In this document: piece by piece, positions 25,641-39,900 of the stretch | How positions within the stretch are numbered: the stretch's first letter is position 1 | How the letters are laid out: each line of letters opens with the position of its first letter | Assembly (NCBI GenBank): GCA_014529385.2 | Contig: CM043942.1 | Span: forward strand, 31,986,469-32,050,468 | Reading direction: 5' to 3' | DNA length: 64,000 bases | Source: Adiantum capillus-veneris | Taxonomy: Eukaryota > Streptophyta > Polypodiopsida > Polypodiales > Pteridaceae | Notes under the pieces: model-generated | Told to the model about the DNA's origin: nothing | Databases searched by the model: none | The model's input: only the letters and a program-made list of their open reading frames with translations | Program-made: the position numbers and the translations under genes

Positions 25641-27430
25641 CGGACATTCGATCATTTGAGGTTGAAAGTAAAAACAATAATTGAGCGGATGATGAGTGTT
25701 TGCATTTGCCCTTTAATTTTATAACCCAATCACTAAGGTAGATGCTATAGTTTGAACAATTAGCTTCCTTTTAGTTATCGATCACGAATCCAAAAATGCA
25801 AGATCACGGCAAAGGAAGAACGTATTATGCCCTGTTAAAATTGTTCAAAATCAGTAAAAACTCGCTAAAAGTCTCTTCAAAATTCGAACTTTTCTTTTGA
25901 GAGGAAGACGAAGAAGGAGCAGGAGAAGAAGAGAGGCTTTAACACCATAAAAACCTTCCCAAGAGACATTGAACTATATGAGTGTTGTCGTCCGCCTTTG
26001 ACGGCCTCTCTCTCTCCTTCGCTCCCTCTCTGAGCGCTCTCTCTCTTTTTCGCTCCCCCACTTTTGGCTTATATATAGCCTTCATCTCGCAGAATGTGAC
26101 ACGTGTGAAAGGTTATGGCCTCCGCCATATTATTTTAGTAGATGTTACTAGTCTTGAACTTAAGACTTGATACTAAAGAGGGAACTTAGATAACCAATCC
26201 ACCACACTTCGGTAAGAGAAAGCCTTAAAAGAAAGTGTGTATGTTAGAACAAGGCGAGGAATTACAAAGGCCTTCTCAAGTTAAGAGAGGACGAGAGACA
26301 TGGGACGTAGGTCTTAATGAATGCTTATAATCACATGTCATTTTTATTGTGTTTTAATATAAAATTGTATTGTTTATCATACACACATAATTACAGCCGT
26401 CTTATATGTTATGAAGGGTCCCACTTAAACAACAAGGTGAAGGTGAAAGCCGCACATTGTCATTTTTAACAAGAATAAAATGAAAAGGAAGTAAACTAAA
26501 AACTATAAAATAAGAAGAGCCATTGATAAACTAAAATAATAAATATTTTAGTGTTTTCATAAAAAAGTGAATCTAATAAGCATAAAAAATAATAAAACAA
26601 TTTAATGAAATGGACTTTATTATGTCCTTACACAAGGACTCTTTCAAAAAATTTATATTGAAAAAAATTTCATTGAGTCAATACTTCACATCATGGAATC
26701 AAACTCCTATGAATGCACTCTTTAATCCCTTGTTCTCTAAGGCTCTTTTGAACAGGCCAAAAATGATTTTCTCCAAGCACAAGCACTGGTGGGGGTCTCT
26801 ACCATATACAGTGCAATGTACAACATAAATCAGAGCATAAGAGGTAAGAAAAGGTAACCAAAAAGATTGTGGTGTTGAATCTTTGTATGTGAAGGTAGAA
26901 AGTACTTTACTTTGAACAATTGAGAAGGGGCACGTGTGCCATTTTATGAAAATAATAACAATCGGACCATGCCACTATAGGCGGTAAAAAAGAGGATTAT
27001 GTGCATGTTCAATATGCTTCATTGATGTATTTGCGAGAGGCATGATTGTCTGTTAACTCCTTTTGGCAAGGTAAGATCAATGTCATACCCAACTTTAAGG
27101 GGATGAGAATAAGTTGAATTTTGAGAGCTACAAGTTTTTGTAATGTATTATTTCTCTGTGTGTATGTGTGTGGCTCTGGCTCGCTTGCTCTCTCGCTTCG
27201 CCACACCGAGAATTAACTTTAAAGAACCCTAGATATGATTGAATGATATGCAATAGAGAAAGAAATGGTCATGTCTCTTGTTTGTAACTGATGATAGTTA
27301 TGCCATAACGTGGCCTATGTCCAAAAATAAGATGCACGCTTTATTCACTCTAAGCAAAAGATGGCATGGACCCAAAAGTTGTAATGAAGTATGACTTCAA
27401 GCTTTCCATATTTTCAAGATCGCCTTTATG
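25334..27430. other. Upstream region of the NPF gene and intergenic DNA
   Basis: Contains a G run of about 20 at 25,407-25,427, a (GA)n run at 25,612-25,633, CT-rich sequence at 26,005-26,050 and a TATATATA at 26,070-26,077. The last could be a promoter for the NPF gene if the leader is long. A two-fold symmetrical TATA cannot be assigned a strand. No coding region is recognised. Confidence 0.4.
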
Positions 27431-28938
27431 AAATAATATTTGAATCCTATGCTTCACCGAAGGATCCATCACGTTTGCAAAAAGCTTAAGAAATATTGAC
27501 GGTGGAATTCTTTTGAGAATTTTGGGATGATCTCAAAGTCCCAGTCACAAAGTTGGCCAACAAAACCATTGTGGAAGGGTCGTTGGAGATAAGTGTAAAG
27601 AGAGGGCTTATCAAACCCATTCCAAAAGAGATTTGTTGTTCTCAACTGAAACATTGGCACCCTTTAAGGATGATGTCGGTGGCCTACAAAATTGTTGCTA
27701 AAGCAGTAGCCCTCAGACTAGCCCCCTTACTAAACAAGATCATCTCTCCCCATCAACATGGGTTCGAACATCAAAGGAAGGCCCATTTACGATAACATCT
27801 TGGCAGCAATGATGGGCATCGGATATGAAACTTTCACAAAGCAAGAGTGCATTTTGCTGCAACTGGACCTTGATAAGGCTTATGATAGAATAACATGGAC
27901 ATATATAGAAGCCGTCATGGAAGCTCTGGGCTTTGGGCCTCGCCTATGTCTTCTTGTACGTGTATTGGTAGCCAGTCAGAGCTCCTATTTAATGATAGAA
28001 TAGTGGGCTCTTTTGAGGTCAAAAGTTCTATTAACAAGGATGCCCTCTGCCCCCCCTACTTTTCGCCATAGGATCACATCCTTTAATCATGACGCTCGAA
28101 GCTATTGCGGAACAAGGGGAGTTGCAAGGCTTGGCTTTACTAGGAAATAGCTAGCTACTAGCAAAACTATTTGCAGACGATTCTCTCCTCTTCTTGAAGT
28201 CATGCCCCCAGGTCGTCAGGAAAGCTCTGGAGATTGTACAAATATTCTCAGTAGCTTTGGGGTCCCAGTGTAATATAGAGAAGCTTGATCTCCTTGTCGA
28301 AAAATGACTCGTTCGACCCTTCTGACTGGTTGGGGGAGATTGTCACAAAAGGGAATATTTTTAGACATCTGGGAGTCCCCTTGGGGGTGGACTTAACTCA
28401 CAAGCAAAGATTTTAGTGGGTGCTTGGCAAAATCAGAACAAAAATGAGTAGGTGGAAGAATGCTCTTCTCCCATTCCCAAGTCGGGTAAAAGTGATTAAT
28501 GCATTTATGCTCCCTTATATTGCCTTCACTAGCCCGCTTCTCAAGATGGCTAAGTGTCACTGGAAAGAGTTCTTAAAACCAATAAAAAGGTTTTTATGGA
28601 AAAACAACACGAAATCCTCCAAGCCATGGCAATGGGCTTGTTGGGAATCAGTCGCTTGGCCGATGAATCAAGGATGCCTCGGAATTCTCAACACTGTGGC
28701 CCATGCAGAATCTTGCTGTGCCAAATTTGTTGTCTCCTTGGCTAAACAAGATCAAGCTTGGGCTATCATGATCAGAGATATGATAGAAGCAGCTAAAATT
28801 GGCTCAAAAGGTCGAAAGTGGAGAGAGGTAGAGGTTCATGACAAACTATTAGCCCGGACGTGGTCTACCCTAAGAGTGGGGGGCGGCTCAAGGGAATTGG
28901 TAAGAAAATGCAACAGAGAAGTAGGAGTCTTAAAGTGA
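27431..28938 (+). pseudogene. L1-type LINE reverse transcriptase remnant
   Basis: Plus-strand pieces of one non-LTR RT. 27,553-27,795 has VKRGLIKPIPKE, HWHPLRMMSVAYKIVAKAVA and ISPHQHGF. 27,758-28,003 has QLDLDKAYDRITW. Near 28,170 is KLFADDSLLFLKS with the catalytic FADD. 28,420-28,938 is the C-terminal part (LGKIRTKMSRWKNALLPF). Several frameshifts and stops break it. The 5' endonuclease domain and poly(A) tail are not seen, so it is truncated at both ends. Confidence 0.9.
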
Positions 28939-31900
28939 TTATGAATTGACCAAATATAAAGAGTTTAAGGCTATAGAAGCACAAACAAATGCATTAGAGT
29001 ACTAAATAGTTGCATTAAACGAGAATGTTACTAGATTAATAAAACTCATAAATAATTTTATGGCTCAACAAGCCATAGGAAGGTCACCATATATTTTCAA
29101 GGGCACTACATCTGCTCCAATCACATTCTTAGGAGAAGATTCTGATCATGAGACTGGTAATTCCACTAATACTGATTTGTTACTGCCTTTGAACTCAAAA
29201 GAAGTAGTAAAAGACATAAAGCCCATCGCAATCGAATGCGTTCAAGGCCATGCACATGCATCTCCCCACTTGAAGGCAAGGCCTACAAGTTGTCGATGAT
29301 ATCCAAATTCCATAGCCGTCCTAAAACATGGGCTATTCTTGAGGAAGTATTTTAAAAGGAGTTCCTTTCAACCAATCAGAAGGATGGGAATTGGTGTGAT
29401 TGGGATTTGTGTTTGATGCAATGTCATCACACATTGAACCAATATATATCTCATTATTAGGATTGGAATTTGTCTGATTAAGATTGTTTTTGGTGCGATA
29501 TCATCACACATTGAACCACAATATATATCCCATTATTAGGATGTCATATTAAAATTGGACGGGTTGGATGAGTTCCAAGAAGTAAGAGGATTCATCCAAG
29601 GTCTTGATCTAGACCTTAAGAAGCAGGTCAAGACACAAGATTTCAAGACTTTAGGAGATGCCATAATTCAAGCCCATATTTCATAAAGCACAATGCAACG
29701 CCATACTTAACAATAATGATAGTACACATGCATCTAATCATGTTAATAACAAGAGAAAGTGTCAATTTGCCATATTAAGTGAGTAGTCGTGGAGATTTAA
29801 AGGACCTTGGAGGGCCTCTCTCTCAGCAATATTTTGAGAGAGCCAAGAAAGAGAATCTTTATTACACTTTTCTATTAGGGAATCATACTAAAAAAGATCA
29901 TCCCAAGGGAAAAACATAAGGTGTGGGAAAGGAGAAAGCAGTACACATGGTGTAGGCTATTCTCTATATACTTCCTCTAAGTATGCCAAAGTGGAAATTT
30001 CCCATGTATAAGAGATTCGTGAATGCTATTTGACTACCTCTACATGGAATTTGGCCTTTGGACCACATGATCTTGTGCAGATGCATGGCACTATATATCA
30101 CACAAATTGCATATTTTGGTGGATGGTGCATTTCTACAATTTTCTTGTCTACAAGGTAGTTAAGAAAGTAAATCTAACCATAGGCTCCCAATCATATTAT
30201 TATAAGGTAGTGTTGATCAATGGATATGATACTTAGATGTGGGATACTTGAGTTAAAGATGACCCTCGCAAACTTGGGGGGGTCACTTAATAACTATATG
30301 ACTATCACGTGAGTGCAGTAGAAGGGGTTATCAAATTTGATTTTTTCTCACATTTTCACATATAGAATGTACCACAAAATGGAATTGAGAAAAAAATTTA
30401 TAGTTTGAATAGGAAAAAGGTGTATTTTATTTATTTCATAAATTCACAGATAAGGAATTTTAAAAATAATCCTTAAATGCACATGATATACACAATTTAT
30501 ACATAGTGCCCCCCCCCCCCCCGGCTCTCAAATTAGTGCAAGGACATAGTATGACTTTAGATTTTCAAGTTATGAATATGGATATGTTAGATGTGTTCTA
30601 AACCATGAGTGGTTGCATGGGTTGGGTCGTTAATCTTATTGTAGCTATGAATACAATTGTATGATGTTTGTAGCTAATGATTCTGCATGTGCTAATATTT
30701 GGAGGGAGTAACACTCTAGTAACATACCTCCGTCACCACTTATATGATGTGAACTTTCACAGATTGATTTTGATAAGGAAACATAGAAAATATTATTTGT
30801 TACTCGTTGTATCATGTTTTATTTAGTTCTATTTTAAGCTCAAACTATGGTAATAAAATGTAAATGAAGTTTCCTCAATTCTGCATGCTACTCTTTCTTC
30901 TTCCTCTTCCATGGGAAATAACTCACATGTGCAACAATGATTACAAATATATATTCAACTTACTAGCTTAACAAATTACCAAACTACACCGTGTTTTGAA
31001 GATTTGGGTCAAGTCACACAACAACTCAAGGACTTGTTTAAGGAATACAACAATGTGTTCCCCAATGCTTTCCAACCCTATTTATCTTCAACACACACTA
31101 CACAACATGGCATAAATTTGTGCAAGGTAGTAAGCCTATAAGCAAGCTTCCTCATGAGCTTAACTTTAATGAATAAGAGGGAGGTAGAACGAGGGTAGAA
31201 CAAAACTAGTTGACCAACTTAGTACGGGATTTATTCAACCTATTTCTCACCATGGGCTTGTCCTATTCAATTGGTGAATGAAAAAGATGGTACTATGTGT
31301 ATGTGTGTAGATGATTGTGGGTAAACTCGATTCCTAATAAGAATAAGTATCTGCTACCAAGAGTGGATGACTTGTTCAACCCATTACATGGAGCACACTA
31401 TTTTACAAAATAGATTTTCACTCCGAGTATCATTAGATACGCATACGACTTAGAAATATACCCAAAATTTCCCTTTAACCTAGGTTTGGGCATTATTAGT
31501 TTCTGGTTATGCCATTTGGATTGAGAAATGCCCCATCTACATTTTTATGACACTTATGGATTGTATTTTAAAATCACACTTAGGCAAGTTTGTTATGGTC
31601 TTCCTCAATGCCATCTTGTTTATAGTGCTACCAAAGAGGAGTATTTAGTACTTCTTTGGAAAGCGTTTGACTTATTGAGTTAGCACAAGATTTATGCCAA
31701 GGAAAGTAAGTGTGAATTTCATAAGAGAGAAGTGCAATACCCTTGCCATGTCATTTTAGCAAATGTTATAGCAATGGATACTTCCAAAGTGGATGCTATC
31801 CTTCACTGGTCTCATCCTACTAATTTGGAAGAAATCAAAATTTTTCTAGGACTGGGAGGCTTTCACCATAATTTTATTAAAGATTATGAAAAATGTGTTG

Positions 31901-32470
31901 TTCTTATAACAAGCCACATGAGGGGTAAATGCAAACCTTCGTTTGGGGGAGAATATCAACAATATAGTTTTGATAAACGCAAGGTGGTTTTAACATCAAC
32001 ATCTATACTTGCCATAGTTGATCCAACTAAACAATTTATAGATGCTATTTTATGAGCCATTGGTGTAGTTTTACTCCATGATGCAAGACCCATGGCCTTT
32101 GAGAGTAAGAAATTTGATAGTGCCCAACAAAATTATTATGCCTACAAAAGGGAACTCTATGATGTAGTGTACATGCTTTGAAGAAGTGGATACACTATTT
32201 GTATGAATCTCAATTTGAGGGGAGTTTGAGATTTCATTTGACCATGAGAGCATTAAATAGCTCAACATTCAAATACATTTGAAGGGTCAAAAGGCCATGT
32301 GGCTGAGATTGTTAAAGAGTATGATGCTTAACTATGGTATCAAAAAGATTGATATAAATATTGTAGCAAATGATTCAATAGAATGTCAAAATTAGCACTA
32401 CTTTGTTCATAGAGATACAAAGTGGGTTTTCAGGATCCTTAAAGGAAAATATGAGCGTGAAGAGGCATTC
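28939..32470 (+). mobile_element. Decayed Ty3/gypsy element, plus strand
   Basis: A gag-like piece at 29,540-29,690 reads GFIQGLDLDLKKQV and FKTLGDAIIQAHIS. RT remnants follow around 31,290-31,700. The end of RT and the connection at 31,732-32,055 have VDAILHWSHPTNLEEIKIFL and LGGFHHNFIKDYEK. RNase H-like words follow to 32,350. Stops are frequent, and no LTR, PBS or PPT was recognised. A C run of 16 lies at 30,507-30,522. Confidence 0.7.
29399..29541. repeat. Two-copy repeat, period about 78 bp
   Basis: A unit containing atcatcacacattgaacca and ccattattagg occurs twice with mismatches, inside the decayed gypsy gag region. Confidence 0.75.
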
Positions 32471-32473
32471 TTC

Positions 32474-32805
32474 AAGGTACAAAGCCCTGTTAAAATGAAA
32501 GATCCTTCTCACTCTAATGCTCATAGTGCTTCTAGTTCCTCCACCCACAATTATCCTCTCCAAGTGCATAATTGACTCGATGGAAAGAATTCTCCATCAA
32601 ATATGGGTACTTATTTCGCAAGAGCATAGTATGTGTACCAAGGTATAGAGCCCTATTAAAATGAAGGATCCTTCTCACTGTAATGCTCGTAGTGCTTCTA
32701 GTTCCTCCACCCGCAGTTCTCCCCTTTGAGTGCATATTTGACTCAATGGAAAGAATTCCCCCATGGGTACGTACTTCATGAGAGCATAGTATGTGTACCA
32801 TGGGA
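32474..32805. repeat. Two-copy tandem repeat, period 166 bp
   Basis: Units start at 32,474 and 32,640 (aaggta(c/t)...agccct) and share gatccttctcact, cttctagttcctccaccc and gagcatagtatgtgtacca. Substitutions and small gaps show an older duplication at the edge of the decayed gypsy element. Confidence 0.85.
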
Positions 32806-34244
<1,439 letters not shown>

Positions 34245-34756
34245 TCTATCTTAACTCTCTCTAGCTATGGCCGCTACCGGGACCTTTACACCTACTCTTA
34301 CACTACCTACCTTAAAACTAGATTCCTAAACCCCCTAGCATGGGGCACACAAACACACACACACACACACACACACAATACCTATGAAGGACGCTAGCTA
34401 TTCAAAAACCTACATTACTCTTGACATTTATTCCTACACACTCGTACACTTACTCTAATACTACCTACCTTTTAAATGGATTATTAAACTCTCTTGCATG
34501 GGGCACTACCCTTACATGATCCTACTATTGGGGGGCATATGGCCATTACACTTAATGCCCTCCCCCAAATCGAGCCGGCCTGCGATCTCTGTTCTGTCTC
34601 CCCACTCTACACGGGGCACTCATTCCCTCACTCTTGCACTCTGTCGCGCAGGTTCCTATACGCTCTGCTCTGCTCGCTCAGAACGCCACCGAAGGCATTA
34701 ACCTCGGGGATGGTCCGTATGGATCTCTCCCACTCCTCCAGCTGCTGCGCGAGTTG

Positions 34757-34764
34757 TATATAAA
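34757..34764 (+). promoter_or_regulatory. TATA box of the left repeat
   Basis: TATATAAA followed by a GC-balanced leader, 108 bases before the first ATG of the short exon. Spacing suits Pol II transcription starting near 34,790 and reading toward ORF1 and RT. The copy at 49,085 is identical. Confidence 0.6.
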
Positions 34765-34872
34765 GGTGAGCTCTCTTGGAGCTCACTTAGTGTTGTGCAC
34801 TTGTTCATTTCGTTGTGTGTTTGCAAATACCACTTAGTAGTCGCACTATCTCTTGTTGGGGAAAAGCTTTGA

Positions 34873-36829
34873 ATGATGGTTAAAGGGAAAGATAAATTGG
34901 CAGTTGTGGAGCTGGCTGCTCCAACTCAAACACAGGTATTACTGTTGGACATGGGCTTTCAAATACTTGATCTCTTGTTTAATTTTTGTGGTAAAAAGCT
35001 GGCTTGCGGTTTGGAAGCAGTCTAAATAGTTTTTTTCTCTCCTTTACTTAACTCAATGTAGTTGGTTGTTTCCGTTATAATCCGACTGTAAGTTGCCTAC
35101 GACGTTTTCATATCGTTGTTTTGATTATCTACCCATTGCTAAATGAGTAGGAAAATCTCATTGGATTGGTTGTTTTCTGCTGGCCGGAGATTTTGGGGAT
35201 GGTGCTGTAATGAGAAAACTCTGATCTAGAAAATTTTGAGGTTAAAATATCACCCAGGTTCTGTCTCTATTTTGTACTAGTAAAGGATATCCAGATTTTG
35301 TCGATTATTCTTTGAACTTTTGTCTAGGCTTGCTTGCTTTGGAGACCGGACTGTTTTTAAAGGGCTCTTGTGCTTAGCCAAGCAACTTATGTTCTATGGT
35401 TACAACTAAGTAGTGGGATTTTGGTCTTTTGGCGTGAATACCATGCCTGACTTAAGGATACTCGCAGAACTCGGTTGATTGAATGCTTATGCCTGCATTT
35501 ATATTGAGCTTTATTTAGGTTCAGCTTCATGTGGTTTTGTAGCTGCTCTTCTCCATTCTGATAGGCCATGTGTGGCATTACAGCAATATAACATACATAT
35601 TATGACTGGTGATTTTGGTGGAACTTGGCCTAGTGGAGCTTCTCTAGGTCTGCCTATGGTATATGAATGGTTCTCTGTTTGGGAGATGTGTTACTGTTCT
35701 GTTTGGGGTTGAGCTACATCTATATGGCTCCATGAAAGTCTGGCCATTTCACCGCTTTGCTTAAGGGGGCAACTGATTGTGACTGAATTCACTTTTGCAC
35801 TATTGGCATGAACTTTATTTATTTGTTTGGAAAGCCGTATCGGTTATATTCTGCAATCAATTTACCTATACAACTATGAGGTGGATACTTTGCTTTTTAA
35901 GCTTCATGTGTTGTTGCTGCTCTTCTTTATTTTAATAGGACTTATATGGCTTATGTACTGGTTCTTATGGTCTTTTTTCCTACATCTCATGACAACATTA
36001 TGGCTTGTTTGATATAGCCGATGGTTTTGATAGAACTTGGCATGCTGGAACTCCACTAAGGTTGACTATGGGTTTGGGAATATTTGAGTTTTGGAGCTCT
36101 GGTTGGGAGCTAGGCCGCTTCTCTGTTTGGGGCTGAGGTGCATCAATATAACTCTATGAAAATCTGGTCAATGTGTTGGATAATGGAGTGGCTAATCATG
36201 GCTGCAGTCTCTTTTGTTTTGTTACTAACCTGAACTTTTTGCTTATGCAACTATATAGTTGGCTTGTGACTTAATGCAACTATGCTATTTTGTGGTATTG
36301 GCTGTCTCTTTGTTGATTGAATGCTTATACCTACATTTGAATTGAGCATCATTCTTGTACAGATTTTTGTGTTTTTTTTTTGGCTGCTATGGTGTCCAAG
36401 AACACAACTTTGGCAACATTCGGATACCGGATTCTTGGTTTTTTGTCAAGATAGCTTGCGGATCTGGAAGCGGTCTAAATGGTTTTGTGTCTCTCTTTTA
36501 CTTCACACAATATAGTTGGTTTGTGTCCTTTAGGCCTGGATGTTTCAACAGCATGTGGCCTACGATGGTTTCGTATCTTGGCTATAGTTTTCTATCCATG
36601 GTTAAATAGGTAGAAGCATCTCATTGGGTTGGTTTGTTTTTTGCTGGCCAGAGATTTTGGGAATGTTGCTATAGTGGAAAACTTTGATCATGCTGATCTG
36701 GAAAAATTATGAGAATAATTTTCTTAAAAAGTTATCCAGGTTTTTTGTTAGGAAATAAGACGTAGCTAAATAGATAATTGAGTAGATTACTTAATGGAGA
36801 GAGACAGATTTACATACACGAGATTATAG

Positions 36830-36904
<75 letters not shown>

Positions 36905-39900
36905 CACGATATACGTGGTTCACCCAATGTGGGCTACGTCCACGGGAAAGCAGCCACTCAATGGCTTTAGTACTTCAAAACAAGAAGTAATTTACAAAGG
37001 GATTATACCCTTAATGGAGCTCCCGCCTTGCTTCACTCTCACCACCTCACACTCACCTTGTTGCATCAACTTCACACTATGAAATGTGTGTAGAAATGGA
37101 CTCCTTTTATAGGCCAAAAGGGCTGCCCTCTCTTATGAGAGACAGCCATGTGTAGCCGCCCTTGTGCGAATAAGTCCAAATCGGACCCTCCAATCCGCCC
37201 ATGTGTGGCCGTCCTTGAGAAGACAAGTCCGCTTTTGAATTCGGCCACCGGCCACCGGCCATTGACTTCCGACCACCGGCCACCGGCCATTGACTTCCGA
37301 CCACCGGCCATTGGCCATTGACTACCGGCCACCGGCCAACCGATCGGTTGTTTTCCGACCACTTTCCGACCGCCGTCCGGCCATAATATTCCGGCGAAAA
37401 GGAATATTCCGGCGAAAAAAAATCTCGGGGGCCTCCGCCCCCGAGGCCTTTAAAGTTGCCCCTGATTCTTGTCCGTGAAAATTTTGGTTTCCGATGAGTG
37501 ATTTTCCTTCACGCGCGATGGCTTCTCCTCATAATGGGGGCCTTACAAATGTGCGCTTTTACCACAGAAAATTACAAGGGTAAATCAGGCTCCATACTTA
37601 ACATTTTTTTGTATTAAAGGGTATCTCATGGCCCTTTTTCACTGGGTGCTGATTGATTTTCTGTACTAGATTTTGGGCTGGGTCTTGCTTATTTTGGATG
37701 TTTAGCCATAACCAAATATGGCGCTCATAAGCTGGCTGCTGGCTAACGGTTATCGGTTAGAACTTACTTTCCTTCCGTACATCAGGTTATGTAAATACTT
37801 ATGGCTTAGTAGATGATGATAACATCCATATACTGCCGTAATAACTAGTTTCTACTCAGTACTGAGCTGCCCTTGTAAATAATGAGTGCTGACACCTGTT
37901 ACACTAGGTCTTATGTGTTTATGTTATGGTTTCCTTGAACCTCCAAGATGGGGAAGAGGATACCTTTGTTTCTTTTTGAGCTGGGATCTACTGGATCAAT
38001 GCTTAAAAAACACGATCCTGGTTTTGAAAAAAATCTAGCAGTTGTCATCACTTTGGTGGTTGCTGTTTAAAAGCCTAAATAAAGCTTGGGAGTGGTTTTC
38101 CTTTGGTTGATTACTTTAAATATCTTTTTTTCTAACAATAGCTCTACTCTGTAACACATTTTTTATATAATTGATTGATTTGGAGTTTCTTGACAGACTG
38201 GTCCCTCTTTTTATTTGCTATTTACTGACTTTTTTTTTGGGGATTTTTGGAACTTGGTAGGATCTCCTCAGAAGTATGCTACCAGGACTGAGCTGAGTCT
38301 TCTTGGTATTTTAAGTCTTATAAATCTCAGACATATGTTTTTTTAGGCCAACTCCACTTGGCTGTAACTGGTTTTTGCACTTTGCTTGTTTTTCTAAAAG
38401 CTTATTACATGTACCAGCTGACTGTGTCATCTCTTTTTACATGCTAAAAGAGGGCTTATACTTCTTATGGCTCTTTTTTGAAACTTTGTGATATGTTTCT
38501 TGTAATTGATAATTCTGGCAGGGCCGTCACCTAGTACGAGTATTGATATTTACCTTTGTGTCATCTCTTTTGCTCTCTGAAGACCGGAATGAACCTAGCT
38601 ATTGGGCTGTTGAGAGTTTCTTTCTGCTAAAACCTTAATAGCAGCAACTTTTTTTTGGGATATGACTAAGATGACCCGTAGATGGGATGATGTAAACACT
38701 TGTTACTAATACCTTTTCCTCTCATCCCAATGATAAATGTTTTGTTTTTTTTTTTTCACAAGGAATAAAAAAACACCTAAAAGGTAGTAACTAATTCAAG
38801 TTATTATTATTTACCTTGGGAGCTAATACTTGTATATTTACAGGAAACACCAAAATATACATTAACGGCACGCATGAGCACAATTTCAGAACCTAAAACA
38901 TTGCGGCACTAAATGCCAAACTCCGCCAAGTGGAGAGACGGGCGTACGTAGTCCACTTCGGGGCAAAGATAGCCTCCAAATCTCGCCTCCGACCTTTCCT
39001 TTTTAGGGCTTGTAAAATTAAAAAGAGCTCCACTTAGAATTCCTAAATCTAAGTTTGTTTTGGTTAGACAAATCTGTTTTGATATCAGGAATTCTGCTAA
39101 TTAAAAAAAACTACATTTTGTCCTCATACAGCTTGGTTTTTTATGATTGTTAAACTGTTAGAGTTGTATGGTCTTTGATATCGTGAAGCACATAAGTCTA
39201 AAACAATTTTTCCCATCGCACTGGTTAAAAGTTTTCATGTCTTTACTTTAATTGATAGCAATTTTAAAGTTGGGTGACATCGATAACAAGTGGGATACCT
39301 ATGCATCACCTGCAGTCAGTGCCAATACTAACTAAATGTTATATTGTCTCTATGGATGCAGGTGAGGGTTACCTTCTCAACTCTAAGCTATCAAATTTTT
39401 GCTGGTCTGGAGATTTGCAGGACTTGTATCTCTTCATCCTTACTAGGGAAGCTTTTTAAATTTCCCCACTTGTGTATAAGACCATTTTTTGACATGATAA
39501 TGGAATTATATAGCCCTCTTTCCTGACATAGTTTCTAGTGTCTTTTGAATTTGGTCAAATTCTTTGGTGTCTATGTATTAATATTATTGAAACACACACA
39601 CCTAACAGCAAGAGTAATATCACTATTGCTCAAAGACCTAGACACTATATTTAGTTTCTCATACCTAGTCTTTGGTTAACACCAATGGTCTTGGTATTAG
39701 GGAATGGGGCAATCTTCACACGACCCTTATGGTTCGGCGTGGTCGGTTTAAAGTTGGAATGGCTACCTTATCTCTGCTCATCTTTATTACTAAGACTAAA
39801 CCTTGCTTACTTCATTTGCAGACTTTGACTCTTTCCCAAGGACTTGAGCTTCCAACTGAACCCCTTTCTAAAGCATCCTTACAAGTGTTAAGATGCATTC

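Larger units (their letters stand above)
36746..37603 (-). mobile_element. Solo LTR inserted in the left repeat
   Basis: 858 bp, plus-strand TGTTAGGAAATAAG to CTTAACA. It is flanked by TTTTT on both sides, where the right repeat has an uninterrupted T7 run, so the empty site is known. It is homologous to the LTR at 55,030-55,646 in the opposite orientation, sharing acgtggttcacccaatgtg and the terminal GGAGCCTGATTTACCC in reverse. No internal sequence is present, so it formed by LTR-LTR recombination after insertion. Confidence 0.9.

Noticed and set aside
26070-26077. TATATATA as the NPF promoter
   Set aside because: Nearly 900 bp from the start codon and symmetrical in strand; possible but not supported enough to list as a promoter.
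34494-34837. Overlapping ORFs at the start of R (and 48,808-49,165)
   Set aside because: They lie upstream of or across the TATA box, show no family features, and overlap in three frames; more likely promoter and leader DNA.
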